In this document: one piece after another, positions 32,414-41,283 of the stretch
Position numbering within the stretch: the stretch's first letter is position 1
Layout of the letters: each line of letters starts with the position of its first letter
Source of the DNA: an uncultured Oscillospiraceae bacterium
GTDB lineage: Bacteria; Bacillota; Clostridia; Oscillospirales; Oscillospiraceae
Length of the DNA: 64,000 nucleotides
Direction of reading: 5' to 3'
NCBI GenBank assembly: GCA_910585265.1
Contig: CAJUCA010000009.1
Span: 1-64,000, forward strand
Translations under genes and position numbers: made by a program
The notes under the pieces: model-generated
Seen by the model: only the letters and a program-made list of their open reading frames with translations
The model's database searches: none
Told to the model about the DNA's origin: nothing

Positions 32414-32503
32414 TTATGTTTCCAGCGGGCCGCCGGGGCGGGACGCCCACCCGTCCCGGGCCGGCCGGTTGGAATCATGCGGGCAAAGCCCTGTGGAACG
32501 AAA

Positions 32504-32538
32504 CCGCGGCGGGAGGATATCCTCCCGCCGCGCTGTTT
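32504..32538. terminator. hairpin after rpoN
   Basis: A perfect palindrome centred on GATATC (GCGGCGGGAGGATATCCTCC and onward), just beyond the rpoN stop. The T run is on the plus-strand side. Confidence 0.6.
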
Positions 32539-32543
32539 TTCCC

Positions 32544-33887
32544 TCACCGGGCCCGGCGGCCCGACGCCCCCGGCAGGTTCAGCTCGTCCCGGTACTTGGC
32601 CACCGTCCGCCGGGAGATGGGGCAGCCCTCCGCCGCCAGCGCCTCGCACAGCTTCTGGTCGGACAGGGGATGGGCCTTGTCCTCCCCGTCGATGAGGCGG
32701 CGCAGGGCCGCCTTGGCCGCCGCGCCCCCCATGTCCCCCCCGGCCCCGCCCCGGGAGAAGAAGTACCCCAGGGGGTACACCCCCCGCTGGCACTGGAGGT
32801 ATTTCTCCCGGACGGCCCGGCTGACAGTGGACTCGTGTATGCCCACCGCGTCCGCCACGTCCGCCATCCGCAGGGGGCGCAGGGCCTGCTCCCCCCGGCG
32901 GAAAAAGTCCTCCTGCCGGTCCACGATGGCCTGGGCGCAGCGCAGCAGGGTGTCCCGCCGCTGGGCGATGGCCCCCAGCACGTCCTGGGCGGCCTGCACC
33001 TTTTTGCGCAGGTAGTCCTTCACCTCCGGCTGGCCCGAGCTGGCCAGCAGCTCCTTGTAGTAGCCGTTGATCTGGAAGGCGGGCTCCCCCGCCCTGGCCC
33101 GGGCGGTGAAGCGGCCGTTTTCCTCCACCACGAACAGGTCGGGATAGACGTAGGGGGCGGGGCCGGGCTGGTCGAACACCGCCCCCGGCCTGGGGTCCAG
33201 CTCCCGGATGGTTTTCAGGGCGGACAGCACCTGGTCCACCGGGATGCCCAGCCTGTCCGCGATGAAGCGGTAACGGCACCGGGCCAGCGGCTCCAGCTGG
33301 TCCCGGACGATGGCCAGGGCGGGCCCGTCCACCCCCGCCCGCTCCAGCTGGAGGGCAAGGCACTGGGACAGGCTGTCCGCCCCCACCCCGGCGGGCTCCA
33401 GGGTGCGCAGCAGGGCGGCCCCCCGCTCCAGCAGGGGCAGGGGGATGCCGCTGTCCGCCGCCAGCTCGTCCAGGGGCGGGCGGAGGTAGCCGTCCCCGTC
33501 CAGGCAGGAGGCCAGGAAGGACACCGTCCGGGCGGTGTCCCCGTCCAGCCCCATCCGGTCCACCTGCCGGGAGAGGAACTGGGGGAGGGTCTCCTCCAGC
33601 CCGCCCCCCACGCCGATCCGGGCGATGGGGTCGTCCTCATACTCCCACAGGCCCTGGTAATAGCGGTTCTGGCGGTCGTTGTCCGCCAGCCAGCGCAGGT
33701 GCTGGAGCTGGAGGTCCTCCCGCCCGGTGTCCGCCGGGGGAGCCGGATCGGTCAGATCCACCACCGGATTTTCCTGGGACAGCTCCTGCAAATACTCCCG
33801 CAGCTCCAGCGCGCCCATCTGTAAGACCTCCAGCCGCTGGATCTGCCGCTGGTCCAGCTGCTGCACCTGTTTTTGAAGCAGCTCCAC
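32544..33887 (-). CDS. rpoN: RNA polymerase sigma-54 factor
   Basis: 447 aa. Region I is Gln/Leu-rich (LLQKQVQQLDQRQIQRLEVLQMGALELREYLQEL) for activator contact; then the core-binding domain; the HTH segment (ADVADAVGIHESTVSRAVREKY) at about 340; and near the C-terminus the RpoN box SRRTVAKYRDEL that reads the -24 element. No enhancer-binding activator is seen in this window. It follows the Sel1 gene by 33 bp and probably shares its mRNA. Confidence 0.95.
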   Translation of the reverse strand: MELLQKQVQQLDQRQIQRLEVLQMGALELREYLQELSQENPVVDLTDPAPPADTGREDLQLQHLRWLADNDRQNRYYQGLWEYEDDPIARIGVGGGLEETLPQFLSRQVDRMGLDGDTARTVSFLASCLDGDGYLRPPLDELAADSGIPLPLLERGAALLRTLEPAGVGADSLSQCLALQLERAGVDGPALAIVRDQLEPLARCRYRFIADRLGIPVDQVLSALKTIRELDPRPGAVFDQPGPAPYVYPDLFVVEENGRFTARARAGEPAFQINGYYKELLASSGQPEVKDYLRKKVQAAQDVLGAIAQRRDTLLRCAQAIVDRQEDFFRRGEQALRPLRMADVADAVGIHESTVSRAVREKYLQCQRGVYPLGYFFSRGGAGGDMGGAAAKAALRRLIDGEDKAHPLSDQKLCEALAAEGCPISRRTVAKYRDELNLPGASGRRAR

Positions 33888-33920
33888 CGTCCCGTCCCCC
33901 CTCTCGCTGTATATGGCGGG

Positions 33921-36900
33921 TTATTTTTTCCCGAAGGGCCACCAGCCCTTGCGCTCCTTCTTGGGCTCCGGCTTGGCGGGCTTGGCCGGGGCGTCCTGGA
34001 CCGTCTCCAGCCGCGCCAGGGCCTCCTTGGCCTTCTTGTGGCCCTGGTCCGCCGCCTTCTGGTAAAGCTCCCGGGCCTGCTTCAGATCCCGGGCTGTCCC
34101 CGTGCCCTCCTCCAGGCACTGGGCCAGCAGGTAGGCGGCGCGGGTATTGCCCTTGCCGGCGGCCTTCTGAAAGAGCCGGACGGCCTGGGCCTGATCCTGC
34201 TTCGTGCCCAGGCCCTGGAGGAAGCACTCCCCCAGGGAGCAGGTGCCGTCCGAGTGCCCGCCCTTGTCGGACCGGGTATACAGCCGCACCGCCTCGCCGG
34301 GGTCCTGCTCCACGCCGTAGCCGTTCTCATAGCACTCCCCCAGCAGGAACTCGGCCCTGGGGTAGCCCTGCTCCGCGGCCCGGGCGAACCACTGGGCGGC
34401 TTGGGCGTCGTCCTCCTCCACGGAGATGCCGTGGTAGTAGAAGAACCCCAGATTGCACTGGGCCCGGGCGTTTCCCCGCTTGGCGGCCTGCTCGTAGAGG
34501 TCCCGGGCCTTGGCCTTGTCCTCCGCCGTGCCCCGGCCCAGCTCGTAGCACAGGCCCAGGGAGCAGGTGGAGGCGGCGTAGCCCCCCCTGTGGCCGATCT
34601 CATACAGCCGGAAGGCCTCGTCCATGTCCCGCTCCACGCCGTAGCCGTACTCGTGGCACTCGCCCAGCAGGAAATGGGCCCGGGCACTTCCCTGCTGCGC
34701 CGCCTTGCGGAACCACTGCACCGCCTCGCCGTCGTCCATCTCCACGCCGATGCCCTGGTACAGGCAGAAGCCGTAGTTGCACTGGCCCCAGGAGCTGCCC
34801 GCCTCCGCCGCCTCCCTGTAGAGGGCGGCGGCCCGGGCCTTGTCCGCCACCACGCCCTTGCCGAACTCGTAGCAGGTGCCCAGGGCGCAGGTGGCGGAGG
34901 CGTAGTGCTGCTCGTGGGCCTTCCGGTACAGCTCCACCGCCCGCTCCAGATCCCGCTCCACGCCGTAGCCGTTCTCGTAGCACTCGCCCAGCAGGTGCTG
35001 CGCCCTGGCCTGGCCCGCCTCGGCGGCCTTGGCAAACCACTTGACGGCCTCCTGATCGTTTTCCCCGGTGCCGATGCCCTGGTAATAGCAGAAGCCCAGG
35101 TTGCACTGGGCGCGGATAAAGCCCGCCTCCGCCGCCTGACGGTACAGCTCCACCGCCTTGGCCTCGTCCTTCTCCACCCCGGTGCCCAGCTCGTAGCACA
35201 GGCCCAGGGAGCAGGTGCCCGCCGGGAAGCCCGCCTCGTGGGACTGCCGGAACAGCTCCACCGCCTTGGCCTCGTCCTGTTCCACGCCGTAGCCGTTGTC
35301 ATAGCACTCGCCCAGCAGCTGGAGGGCCCTGGGGTAGCCCTGCTCGGCGGCGGCCTGGAACCACTTCACCGCCTCCCTGTCGTCCATTTCGGTGCCGATG
35401 CCCTGGTAGTAGCAGAAGCCCAGATTGCACTGGGCACGGGCCTCCCCCGCCTGGGCGGCCTTCCGGTACAGCTCCACCGCCCTGGCCTTGTCCTGCTCCA
35501 CCCCGGTGCCCAGCTCGTAGCACAGGCCCAGGGCGCAGGTGCCCTGGGGGTGGCCCTTCTCGTCCGCCTGTATGTACAGATCCACTGCCTTGACCGGGTC
35601 CTGGGCCACGCCGAACCCCGCCTCATAGCACTGGCCCAGCAGGAACAACGCCCTGCCGTGGCCCTGCTGGGCGGATTTGTCGAACCAGAAGGCGGCCTGA
35701 TCGTTGTCCTCCGCCACGCCGATGCCCCGGTAGTAGCAGAAGCCCAGGTTACACTGGGCCCGGGCGTCCCCGGCGTCGGCGGCCTGCTGGTACAGCTCCA
35801 CCGCCCGGTCCAGGTCCTGCTCCACCGCCCGGCCCAGCTCGTAGCACAGGCCCAGGGAGCAGGTGGCGGGGGGATAGCCCCCATCGCTGGCGGCCTGATA
35901 GAGGCGGAAGGCCTTCTCCTGGTCGGCCTCCACGCCGTAGCCGAAGTCGTAGCAGTCCCCCAGCAGGCCCAGGGCCCGGGGGTAGCCCTCCTCCGCCGCC
36001 AGCTCGAACCAGTGGACGGCCTCCTTGTCGTCCACCTCGGTGCCGATGCCCCGGTAGTAGCAGAAGCCCAGGTTGCACTGGGCGGGGACATAGCCCCGGT
36101 CCGCCGCCTTCCGGTACAGCTCCACCGCGCGGGGCATATCCTGCTCCACCCCGGTGCCCAGCTCGTAGCACAGCCCCAGGGCGCAGATGGCGGGGGGATA
36201 GTCGTCGTCCTCGTCCCCGCTGGCCTGCTGGTAGAGCTGGGCGGCCTGGGCCTCGTCCTTCTCCACCCCGGTGCCGTACTCATAGCACTGGGCCAGCAGG
36301 AAGGTGCCCCGGAGGAAGCCCTCGTCGGAGGCGTGGCGGTACAGCTCCGCGGCCTTGGCCTCGTCCTTTTCCACGCCGATGCCCCGGTCGTAGCACACGC
36401 CCAGGGCGCAGGTGCCCGCGTCGTAGTCCTGCTCGTGGGCGGCGCGGTACAGCTCCACCGCCTTGGCCTCGTCCTTCTCCACCCCCAGGCCGGCCTCGAA
36501 GCACTCGCCCAAGAGGGTCTGGGCCCGGGGATACTCCTGCTGGGCGGACTTGGCGAACCAGGCCACCGCCTCGGCGTAGTCCTTCTCCACCCCGATGCCC
36601 CGGTAGTAGAAGAAGCCCAGGTTACACTGGGCGGGGGCGTAGTCCGCCTCCCCCGCCTCCCGGTACAGCTCCGCCGCCCGGAGCTTATCCATTTCGATCC
36701 CGGTGCCGATCTCATAGCACAGGCCCAGCTCGCACTGGGCGGGGGGATAGCCCTGGTCCGCCGCCACGGTCAGCTCCCGCACCGCCCGCTCCGGGTCCTT
36801 TTCCACGCCGATGCCCCGCAGCCAGCACAGGCCCAGGCTGTACTGGGCGGAGATGTGGTCCCCCTCCGCTGCCCGGGTGAACCACTGGAAGGCCAGCTCC

Positions 36901-37121
36901 CCGTCCCGGGGCGCGCCTCCGGTGCCGTTGCAGTAGTTCATGCCCACCTTGTATTGGGCGTCCAGATCGCCCTCCTCGGCGGCCTCCAGCAGCTCCCGGA
37001 AGGACTGCTCCTTCTTGGCCGACACGTCGGCCAGGCTCTGGATGACCTCGGGATTGATATAGACCATCATTGCGTCCTGCTCCTGCCCTCCGGGCAGGGA
37101 GCTGTTTTTTTCCTCCGCCAT
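33921..37121 (-). CDS. large Sel1-repeat (TPR-like) protein
   Basis: 1066 aa, almost all Sel1-like repeats of 36 residues: I count 27 (about residues 55-1030), each with the consensus LGxCYExGxGVExDxxxAVxLYxxAA. No signal peptide or membrane segment; the tail is Lys/Pro-rich and ends GWWPFGKK. Most units fall into three types in fixed order (CSLGLCYELGTG, CNLGFCYYxGIG, LLGECYENGYG), a 108-residue period. Sel1 arrays are protein-binding scaffolds; the partner is unknown. The promoter is at 37169-37197. Confidence 0.9.
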   Translation of the reverse strand: MAEEKNSSLPGGQEQDAMMVYINPEVIQSLADVSAKKEQSFRELLEAAEEGDLDAQYKVGMNYCNGTGGAPRDGELAFQWFTRAAEGDHISAQYSLGLCWLRGIGVEKDPERAVRELTVAADQGYPPAQCELGLCYEIGTGIEMDKLRAAELYREAGEADYAPAQCNLGFFYYRGIGVEKDYAEAVAWFAKSAQQEYPRAQTLLGECFEAGLGVEKDEAKAVELYRAAHEQDYDAGTCALGVCYDRGIGVEKDEAKAAELYRHASDEGFLRGTFLLAQCYEYGTGVEKDEAQAAQLYQQASGDEDDDYPPAICALGLCYELGTGVEQDMPRAVELYRKAADRGYVPAQCNLGFCYYRGIGTEVDDKEAVHWFELAAEEGYPRALGLLGDCYDFGYGVEADQEKAFRLYQAASDGGYPPATCSLGLCYELGRAVEQDLDRAVELYQQAADAGDARAQCNLGFCYYRGIGVAEDNDQAAFWFDKSAQQGHGRALFLLGQCYEAGFGVAQDPVKAVDLYIQADEKGHPQGTCALGLCYELGTGVEQDKARAVELYRKAAQAGEARAQCNLGFCYYQGIGTEMDDREAVKWFQAAAEQGYPRALQLLGECYDNGYGVEQDEAKAVELFRQSHEAGFPAGTCSLGLCYELGTGVEKDEAKAVELYRQAAEAGFIRAQCNLGFCYYQGIGTGENDQEAVKWFAKAAEAGQARAQHLLGECYENGYGVERDLERAVELYRKAHEQHYASATCALGTCYEFGKGVVADKARAAALYREAAEAGSSWGQCNYGFCLYQGIGVEMDDGEAVQWFRKAAQQGSARAHFLLGECHEYGYGVERDMDEAFRLYEIGHRGGYAASTCSLGLCYELGRGTAEDKAKARDLYEQAAKRGNARAQCNLGFFYYHGISVEEDDAQAAQWFARAAEQGYPRAEFLLGECYENGYGVEQDPGEAVRLYTRSDKGGHSDGTCSLGECFLQGLGTKQDQAQAVRLFQKAAGKGNTRAAYLLAQCLEEGTGTARDLKQARELYQKAADQGHKKAKEALARLETVQDAPAKPAKPEPKKERKGWWPFGKK

Positions 37122-37168
37122 GGCGTCCGCTTCCTTTCGCCTGCCGCGTCCCGCGGCGTTTTCACGAT

Positions 37169-37197
37169 ATTATATCAAAAGGGGCGCGGTTTTACAA
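37169..37197 (-). promoter_or_regulatory. promoter of the Sel1 gene and rpoN
   Basis: Minus strand: TTGTAA (37197-37192), 17-bp spacer, TATAAT (37174-37169). Confidence 0.8.
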
Positions 37198-37243
37198 GAG
37201 GATGGAGGGGGGCAAAAATGCCCAACACTATGCAGCCAGTTAA

Positions 37244-37272
37244 TTGACACGCCCCCCTGGGTGGAGTAGAAT
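37244..37272 (+). promoter_or_regulatory. promoter of the small membrane-protein gene
   Basis: TTGACA 37244-37249, 17-bp spacer, TAGAAT 37267-37272. Confidence 0.8.
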
Positions 37273-37316
37273 CAATACATAAATTTGGCAAAAACATAGG
37301 GAAGGAGAGATTACTT

Positions 37317-37841
37317 ATGAACGATCAGCTTGAAAAGCAGGAGGAACAAATGAGCGAGCCGCAGGAGCCGCGCGGCGCGGGAGATGTCCCGCCCACGGAG
37401 CACGGCGCGAAGGCCCCGGCCAAAAAGCCCAGGCTCACCAGGAAGGCGGGCATTATTTTGGGGGTAATCGCTGTTGTGGTGGTTGTGGTCGCGTTTACCC
37501 TGCTGCATAAGTCCAAATTTGAACAGGTGAGAGAGGAATGCGTCCATATCGCGGGCCAGGTGTCCGGAAGCGGCAACTATTTCACTATTGACACCTACCC
37601 GGACTACTTCGATGGTATGGATGAGGCCGTGGTGAAGCTCCTGCAGTCCGATACGCAAAAGAACGCGCTGGAAGCCATCAAATACGCCAATAAGGAATTG
37701 GGCTTTAACGACTCCGTATATTCCAAAATGCTGAAAACCTCCGCCCTGATGGGGCGGCAGAGTGAGGAGACGGACAAGTATAAGGTGTCCTGGACGTATC
37801 ATCCGGACGATGGCCTTGAGGTGACATACGAAAAGAAGTGA
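37317..37841 (+). CDS. single-pass membrane protein, unknown function
   Basis: 174 aa. Acidic/Pro-rich cytoplasmic N-terminus, a basic stretch KKPRLTRKAG, one membrane helix at about 46-63 (GIILGVIAVVVVVVAFTLL), and an extracellular domain of about 110 residues. No family recognised. GGAGAG precedes ATG 37317. About 95 bp separate it from the lipoprotein gene downstream. Confidence 0.65.
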   Translation: MNDQLEKQEEQMSEPQEPRGAGDVPPTEHGAKAPAKKPRLTRKAGIILGVIAVVVVVVAFTLLHKSKFEQVREECVHIAGQVSGSGNYFTIDTYPDYFDGMDEAVVKLLQSDTQKNALEAIKYANKELGFNDSVYSKMLKTSALMGRQSEETDKYKVSWTYHPDDGLEVTYEKK

Positions 37842-37934
37842 TTCTCCAGACGGGAGGGGGCGGGCAGTAAAAGGTTCGCCGCAAATATCCGTATTGCAGT
37901 TGGAAATCAATCACAGGAAAAGGAGAAATGAACC

Positions 37935-38312
37935 ATGAAAAGACTAAGCGCGCTGCTTCTTACGATAGTTATGTGTCTTTCCCTTGCTGCTTGTGGAGGG
38001 AACAATGACGATGTACGTGACGCCCTGCAAGGCACATGGGTCGCGGAATGGACTTTTCAGGGTGTCAACATAAGCAAATATATTATGTTCAAGGGTAATA
38101 GCTATACTACTGGTGGTACACGGGGCTCCAAGGACATGGAACAAGACACTGGAACATTTGAAGTGAAAAGTGATACGATTCACTTTATTCCTGACGATGG
38201 TTCAGAGGAATGGGATCGTGATTATACCTACAACAAAAATTCAGGTACAATTACGTTGTGGTGGAGCGATGATGTCCAGCTTGAAAAAGGCAGCGTTTAT
38301 GTAAACTATTAA
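37935..38312 (+). CDS. small lipoprotein, lipocalin-like
   Basis: 125 aa. Lipobox LAAC (Cys at about 20), then LQGTWVAEWTFQG and repeated short strands (GTFEVKSDTIHFIPDDG, NSGTITLWW), resembling the lipocalin-like or DUF5640-type small lipoproteins of gut clostridia. More AT-rich than its neighbours to the left. AAAAGGAG precedes ATG 37935. Confidence 0.65.
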   Translation: MKRLSALLLTIVMCLSLAACGGNNDDVRDALQGTWVAEWTFQGVNISKYIMFKGNSYTTGGTRGSKDMEQDTGTFEVKSDTIHFIPDDGSEEWDRDYTYNKNSGTITLWWSDDVQLEKGSVYVNY

Positions 38313-38428
38313 CGATACTTGAAAAACGCGGGAAACCGCCCCTCATATATTCCACTTTTCCAAAATCCACTTTGTTATAATTGATTGAGAAGTCAGCGGG
38401 AAAGATTCCTCCTTTTTTCCACAAAAAA

Positions 38429-38456
38429 AGCGGGTGGGCCGAAAGGCCCACCCGCT
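38429..38456 (-). terminator. original terminator of the rubrerythrin gene
   Basis: Minus-strand stem AGCGGGTGGGCC/GGCCCACCCGCT followed by seven T, 14 bp past the 3' end of the rubrerythrin remnant. It was cut off from the active gene by the 12-kb insertion. Confidence 0.85.
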
Positions 38457-38469
38457 CAGGTGTAAGAAC

Positions 38470-38743
38470 CTTACTTGAAGTACCGCTCCAGCAGGCCCTT
38501 GAGAGCCTTGCCGTGGCGCGCCTCGTCCCGGGCCATCTCGTGCACGGTGTCGTGGATGGCGTCCAGGCCGTTCTTCTTGGCGCAGGCGGCCAGGTCGAAC
38601 TTGCCCTTGGTGGCCCCGAACTCGCAGTCCACCCGCCAGGCCAGGTTCTTGGCGGTGGAGGCGGTCATGTTGGGCTCCAGGTCCGCGCCCAGCAGCTCGG
38701 CAAACTTGGCGGCGTGCTCGGCCTCCTCATAGGCGGCCTTCTC
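38470..38743. repeat. attL side: 274-bp direct repeat
   Basis: Matches 50535-50808 at an offset of exactly 12,065 bp. I see only a few differences, all within about the first 50 bp; the remaining 220 bp or so reads as identical. Confidence 0.93.
38471..38743 (-). pseudogene. displaced 3' end of the rubrerythrin gene
   Basis: Encodes the last 90 or so residues of the rubrerythrin at 50536-51123 (from AAYEEAEHAAKFAELLGADL to LERYFK), with no start of its own. The few base differences from the active copy are silent. It is the original chromosomal 3' part, left behind when the element integrated and supplied a replacement. Confidence 0.92.
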
Positions 38744-38748
38744 TGCCA

Positions 38749-38782
38749 AAACGTCAAACGCCGTACCCGGCGTTTGACGTTT
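38749..38782. terminator. hairpin at the left inner end of the element
   Basis: 14-bp arms AAACGTCAAACGCC and GGCGTTTGACGTTT with a 6-base loop, directly inside the left repeat. May insulate the element from the host gene or be part of the recombination site. Confidence 0.6.
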
Positions 38783-38908
38783 CAGCGCCGGGTTGCTCAC
38801 ATGCCCCAGGGCAGTTAAAACCACGTTTTTCTTTGCCACAACTGGTAATTTTCGCATTGTGGATATTGGGCTTTTTGCCACAAAAAAATCCACAATGGAG
38901 GGGTTACA

Positions 38909-40117
38909 GTGGCAAAGAATGACACGGGTGTTTACCAGCTCCCTAACAAGAATTGGGGCTTTCGCTATGTGCTGATGGTAAACGGGGAACGCAAAGAGGC
39001 ACGAAAGACAAAGGATGAATTTGGCGCACCGTTCAAAACAAAGCGGGAGGCAATCAAGGCGCGGCAAACTGCTATTGAAGCGGAGCAAAATTCCCGGAGG
39101 CCAAAGCCCACGGTCAGAAAGACGGTGGCGGAGGTTTATCAAGAGTATTGCGAAAAGGGGCGGAGCGGCAAAGCCTACAATACCATTCGCAAGCAAGAAA
39201 GCCTGTGGGTCAACCACCTCTGTGCGGCATTCGGCAAACGGTACATTGATGAAATCAGCGCGGCGGAGGTCGTAGACTATTTGACGGAACTTTACTATAA
39301 CCGGGGACTGTCTTATCGCTATGTGGAAAGTTTCTTGAAAATGTTCTACCTGATTTTCGGTCAGGCGTATTCCCGTAACTATCTGGCTGTGGATAGCTAC
39401 AATAAGCTGTGTGCCAACAAGGACACGAAAATCCACATGCCAAAGCTGAAAACCGATGATGATATTGATATTGTGGCGTTCAGCCGGGAAGAACTTGTAA
39501 TTTTGGATGATTATTTCCGGGGGACAAACGCGGAAACGGCGTACATGCTGGGGCGGTTTTGCGGGCTGCGTATCAATGAGTGTTTCGGGCTGAAATGGGA
39601 GAATGTTGACGTGGAGCGTGGCACGATTTTGATTGACCGTCAAATGCAATATCAGGATGGGCTTATCAAGCTGGTGCCGCTGAAAACCCACAACGCCAGA
39701 CGGACGATTTACATGTGCGACAAATTGAAAGTGTATTTTCAGGAATTGGCTCGGCGGCGGTCAGAGGATGAAATTCAATTTGCCGCGCTGCGGGAACAGA
39801 ATCGGCGGCAGATTGAGGACTTGGGCGGCAAACAGACTTTTTCCACGGAGCTTGTCAACTGTCTGCCTAACGGGAAAATTCAGACGGTGAACTCCATGAA
39901 ATACCCCACGCGGGAAATCAAGGCCCGGTTTCACATTGACTTCAAATATCACCACCTGCGGCACACCTATGGCACGCTCATGGCAGAAATGAATACCCCC
40001 ACCCACTTGCTGTGCAATCAGATGGGGCATGGCAATATTCAAGTGACACAGCGGTATTATATTGCCGTTTCAAAGTCGGGGGTCAATATTCTGCAAGGCA
40101 ATTTGAACATGCTTTAA
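38909..40117 (+). CDS. tyrosine recombinase / integrase
   Basis: 402 aa from GTG 38909 (GGAGGGG upstream). An N-terminal arm-binding domain (about 1-60, GVYQLPNKNWGFRYVLMVNG), a SAM-like core-binding domain (about 70-160), then the catalytic domain: Arg in GLRINECFGLKW, His and Arg in HHLRHTYGTL, His in MGHGNIQVTQRYY with the nucleophile Tyr. It would integrate and excise the element at the rubrerythrin site. It sits 165 bp inside the left repeat, as expected for an element-end integrase. Confidence 0.95.
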   Translation: MAKNDTGVYQLPNKNWGFRYVLMVNGERKEARKTKDEFGAPFKTKREAIKARQTAIEAEQNSRRPKPTVRKTVAEVYQEYCEKGRSGKAYNTIRKQESLWVNHLCAAFGKRYIDEISAAEVVDYLTELYYNRGLSYRYVESFLKMFYLIFGQAYSRNYLAVDSYNKLCANKDTKIHMPKLKTDDDIDIVAFSREELVILDDYFRGTNAETAYMLGRFCGLRINECFGLKWENVDVERGTILIDRQMQYQDGLIKLVPLKTHNARRTIYMCDKLKVYFQELARRRSEDEIQFAALREQNRRQIEDLGGKQTFSTELVNCLPNGKIQTVNSMKYPTREIKARFHIDFKYHHLRHTYGTLMAEMNTPTHLLCNQMGHGNIQVTQRYYIAVSKSGVNILQGNLNML

Positions 40118-40178
40118 CAACTTCCTACAAGAAAGCAGATAGAAACGGCAAGTTTCTATCTGCTTTCAGTATCTTTTA

Positions 40179-41204
40179 TCAAGTTTCGTATCTCTCGGTA
40201 ATATCTTTCAAGAACTTTTGCATATCCGCCACCACATCGGGGGGACTGATAATCTTTGCCCTTTTCCGAAAACCACATACCCATGAAAAGAATTGGTCGC
40301 TTATCTCCACATCGGCGGTCACTACAAAATGCCGCTCCCCGTCTGGCCTGTAAAACACATCAGGGGTTATTCCAAACCGTTCTATCGCTGTGTCCAGCAG
40401 CGGGTTATCAAAGCGAATACTAACGCGCTTCTGTTGGCCTCCATACATAGAGAACACACGGCGGGTATACGTTTCCATGTCGATAGCTGCAAAGACTTCT
40501 GCGCCCTCCCTTGGCTCATTTAAGGCTGTTACTTCTTTCATACGGTCAATACGATATGTCCGCATATCTTGGGATTTATCGTCATAGGCCAGCAGATAAT
40601 AGTTACCATCGTTTATCAGTAGCTTATAGGGGCTGACTTTGTAGGTGGCTCCCCTGTGGCGTTCTACTTGGGTATTTTTATCTTGAATTGTGTACTTCAA
40701 ATATTTGAAACTGATTTTTTGCGGGGGTTTAGGTTTTCCGTTCTCTTTATCAGCCATAGCAGCGTGGATAATACCGATAAGCAATAAAATGTCCTTGCGG
40801 GTGGTCTTTACTCTGTCACATAGAAAAACTTCCCTCTCCAATTCCTCGGATTGGTAGCTGCTGCAAAATTGGCCTATTGTGCAAACAAGTTCTTTTGCCT
40901 TTTCAGCGGAAATAAACTTTGTAGCATGAACACATTCCGCCAGTAGCCGTAAATCGTCAAATTCAAATTGCCGGGATAGCAAGCGATATTTCCCGCCCTG
41001 GCCCCCGTCTATGTCCATACCGAACACATCACGGAGGGCGGCAATATCGCGGTAAATGGCGCGGCGTTCCGCTTCAATACCACATTCGTTTTTAAGATAG
41101 TCGGTAATGTCCCCGGCTGTGACGGGGTGGTTTTCGTCTGAATTTTCCAGAAAGTATTTTGCAACGAAAAGCGTTTTTACTTTTTGATTTTCCGATTTTG
41201 CCAT
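40179..41204 (-). CDS. WYL-domain transcriptional regulator (YafY type)
   Basis: 341 aa. An N-terminal winged HTH (about 10-70; VTAGDITDYLKNECGIEAERRAIYRDIAALRD), then a WYL domain at about 165-235 (YKVSPYKLLINDGNYYLLAYDDKSQDMRTYRIDRM) and a C-terminal WCX segment (HFVVTADVEISDQFFSWVCGFRKRAKII). WYL proteins sense ligands or nucleic acid and often control mobile-element or defence genes. The target is unknown. Convergent with the integrase. Confidence 0.9.
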   Translation of the reverse strand: MAKSENQKVKTLFVAKYFLENSDENHPVTAGDITDYLKNECGIEAERRAIYRDIAALRDVFGMDIDGGQGGKYRLLSRQFEFDDLRLLAECVHATKFISAEKAKELVCTIGQFCSSYQSEELEREVFLCDRVKTTRKDILLLIGIIHAAMADKENGKPKPPQKISFKYLKYTIQDKNTQVERHRGATYKVSPYKLLINDGNYYLLAYDDKSQDMRTYRIDRMKEVTALNEPREGAEVFAAIDMETYTRRVFSMYGGQQKRVSIRFDNPLLDTAIERFGITPDVFYRPDGERHFVVTADVEISDQFFSWVCGFRKRAKIISPPDVVADMQKFLKDITERYET

Positions 41205-41283
41205 TCCGGGGGCCTCCCCTCCCTGTGCTTTATATAGTACATCATACCCTCAAACCGCCAATATGTCAATGAACGGGGGCCGC

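Noticed and set aside
33873..37247. A very long open frame on the plus strand, opposite the Sel1 gene
   Set aside because: It mirrors the periodic codons of the Sel1 gene on the other strand; its product is low-complexity Leu/Val/Gly/Gln with no domain, and the minus-strand protein is a clear repeat family with a promoter and ribosome site.
38471..38743. A second, independent small ferritin-like gene
   Set aside because: It has no start codon or ribosome site and is near-identical to the 3' end of the rubrerythrin gene 12,065 bp away, so it is the displaced gene end.
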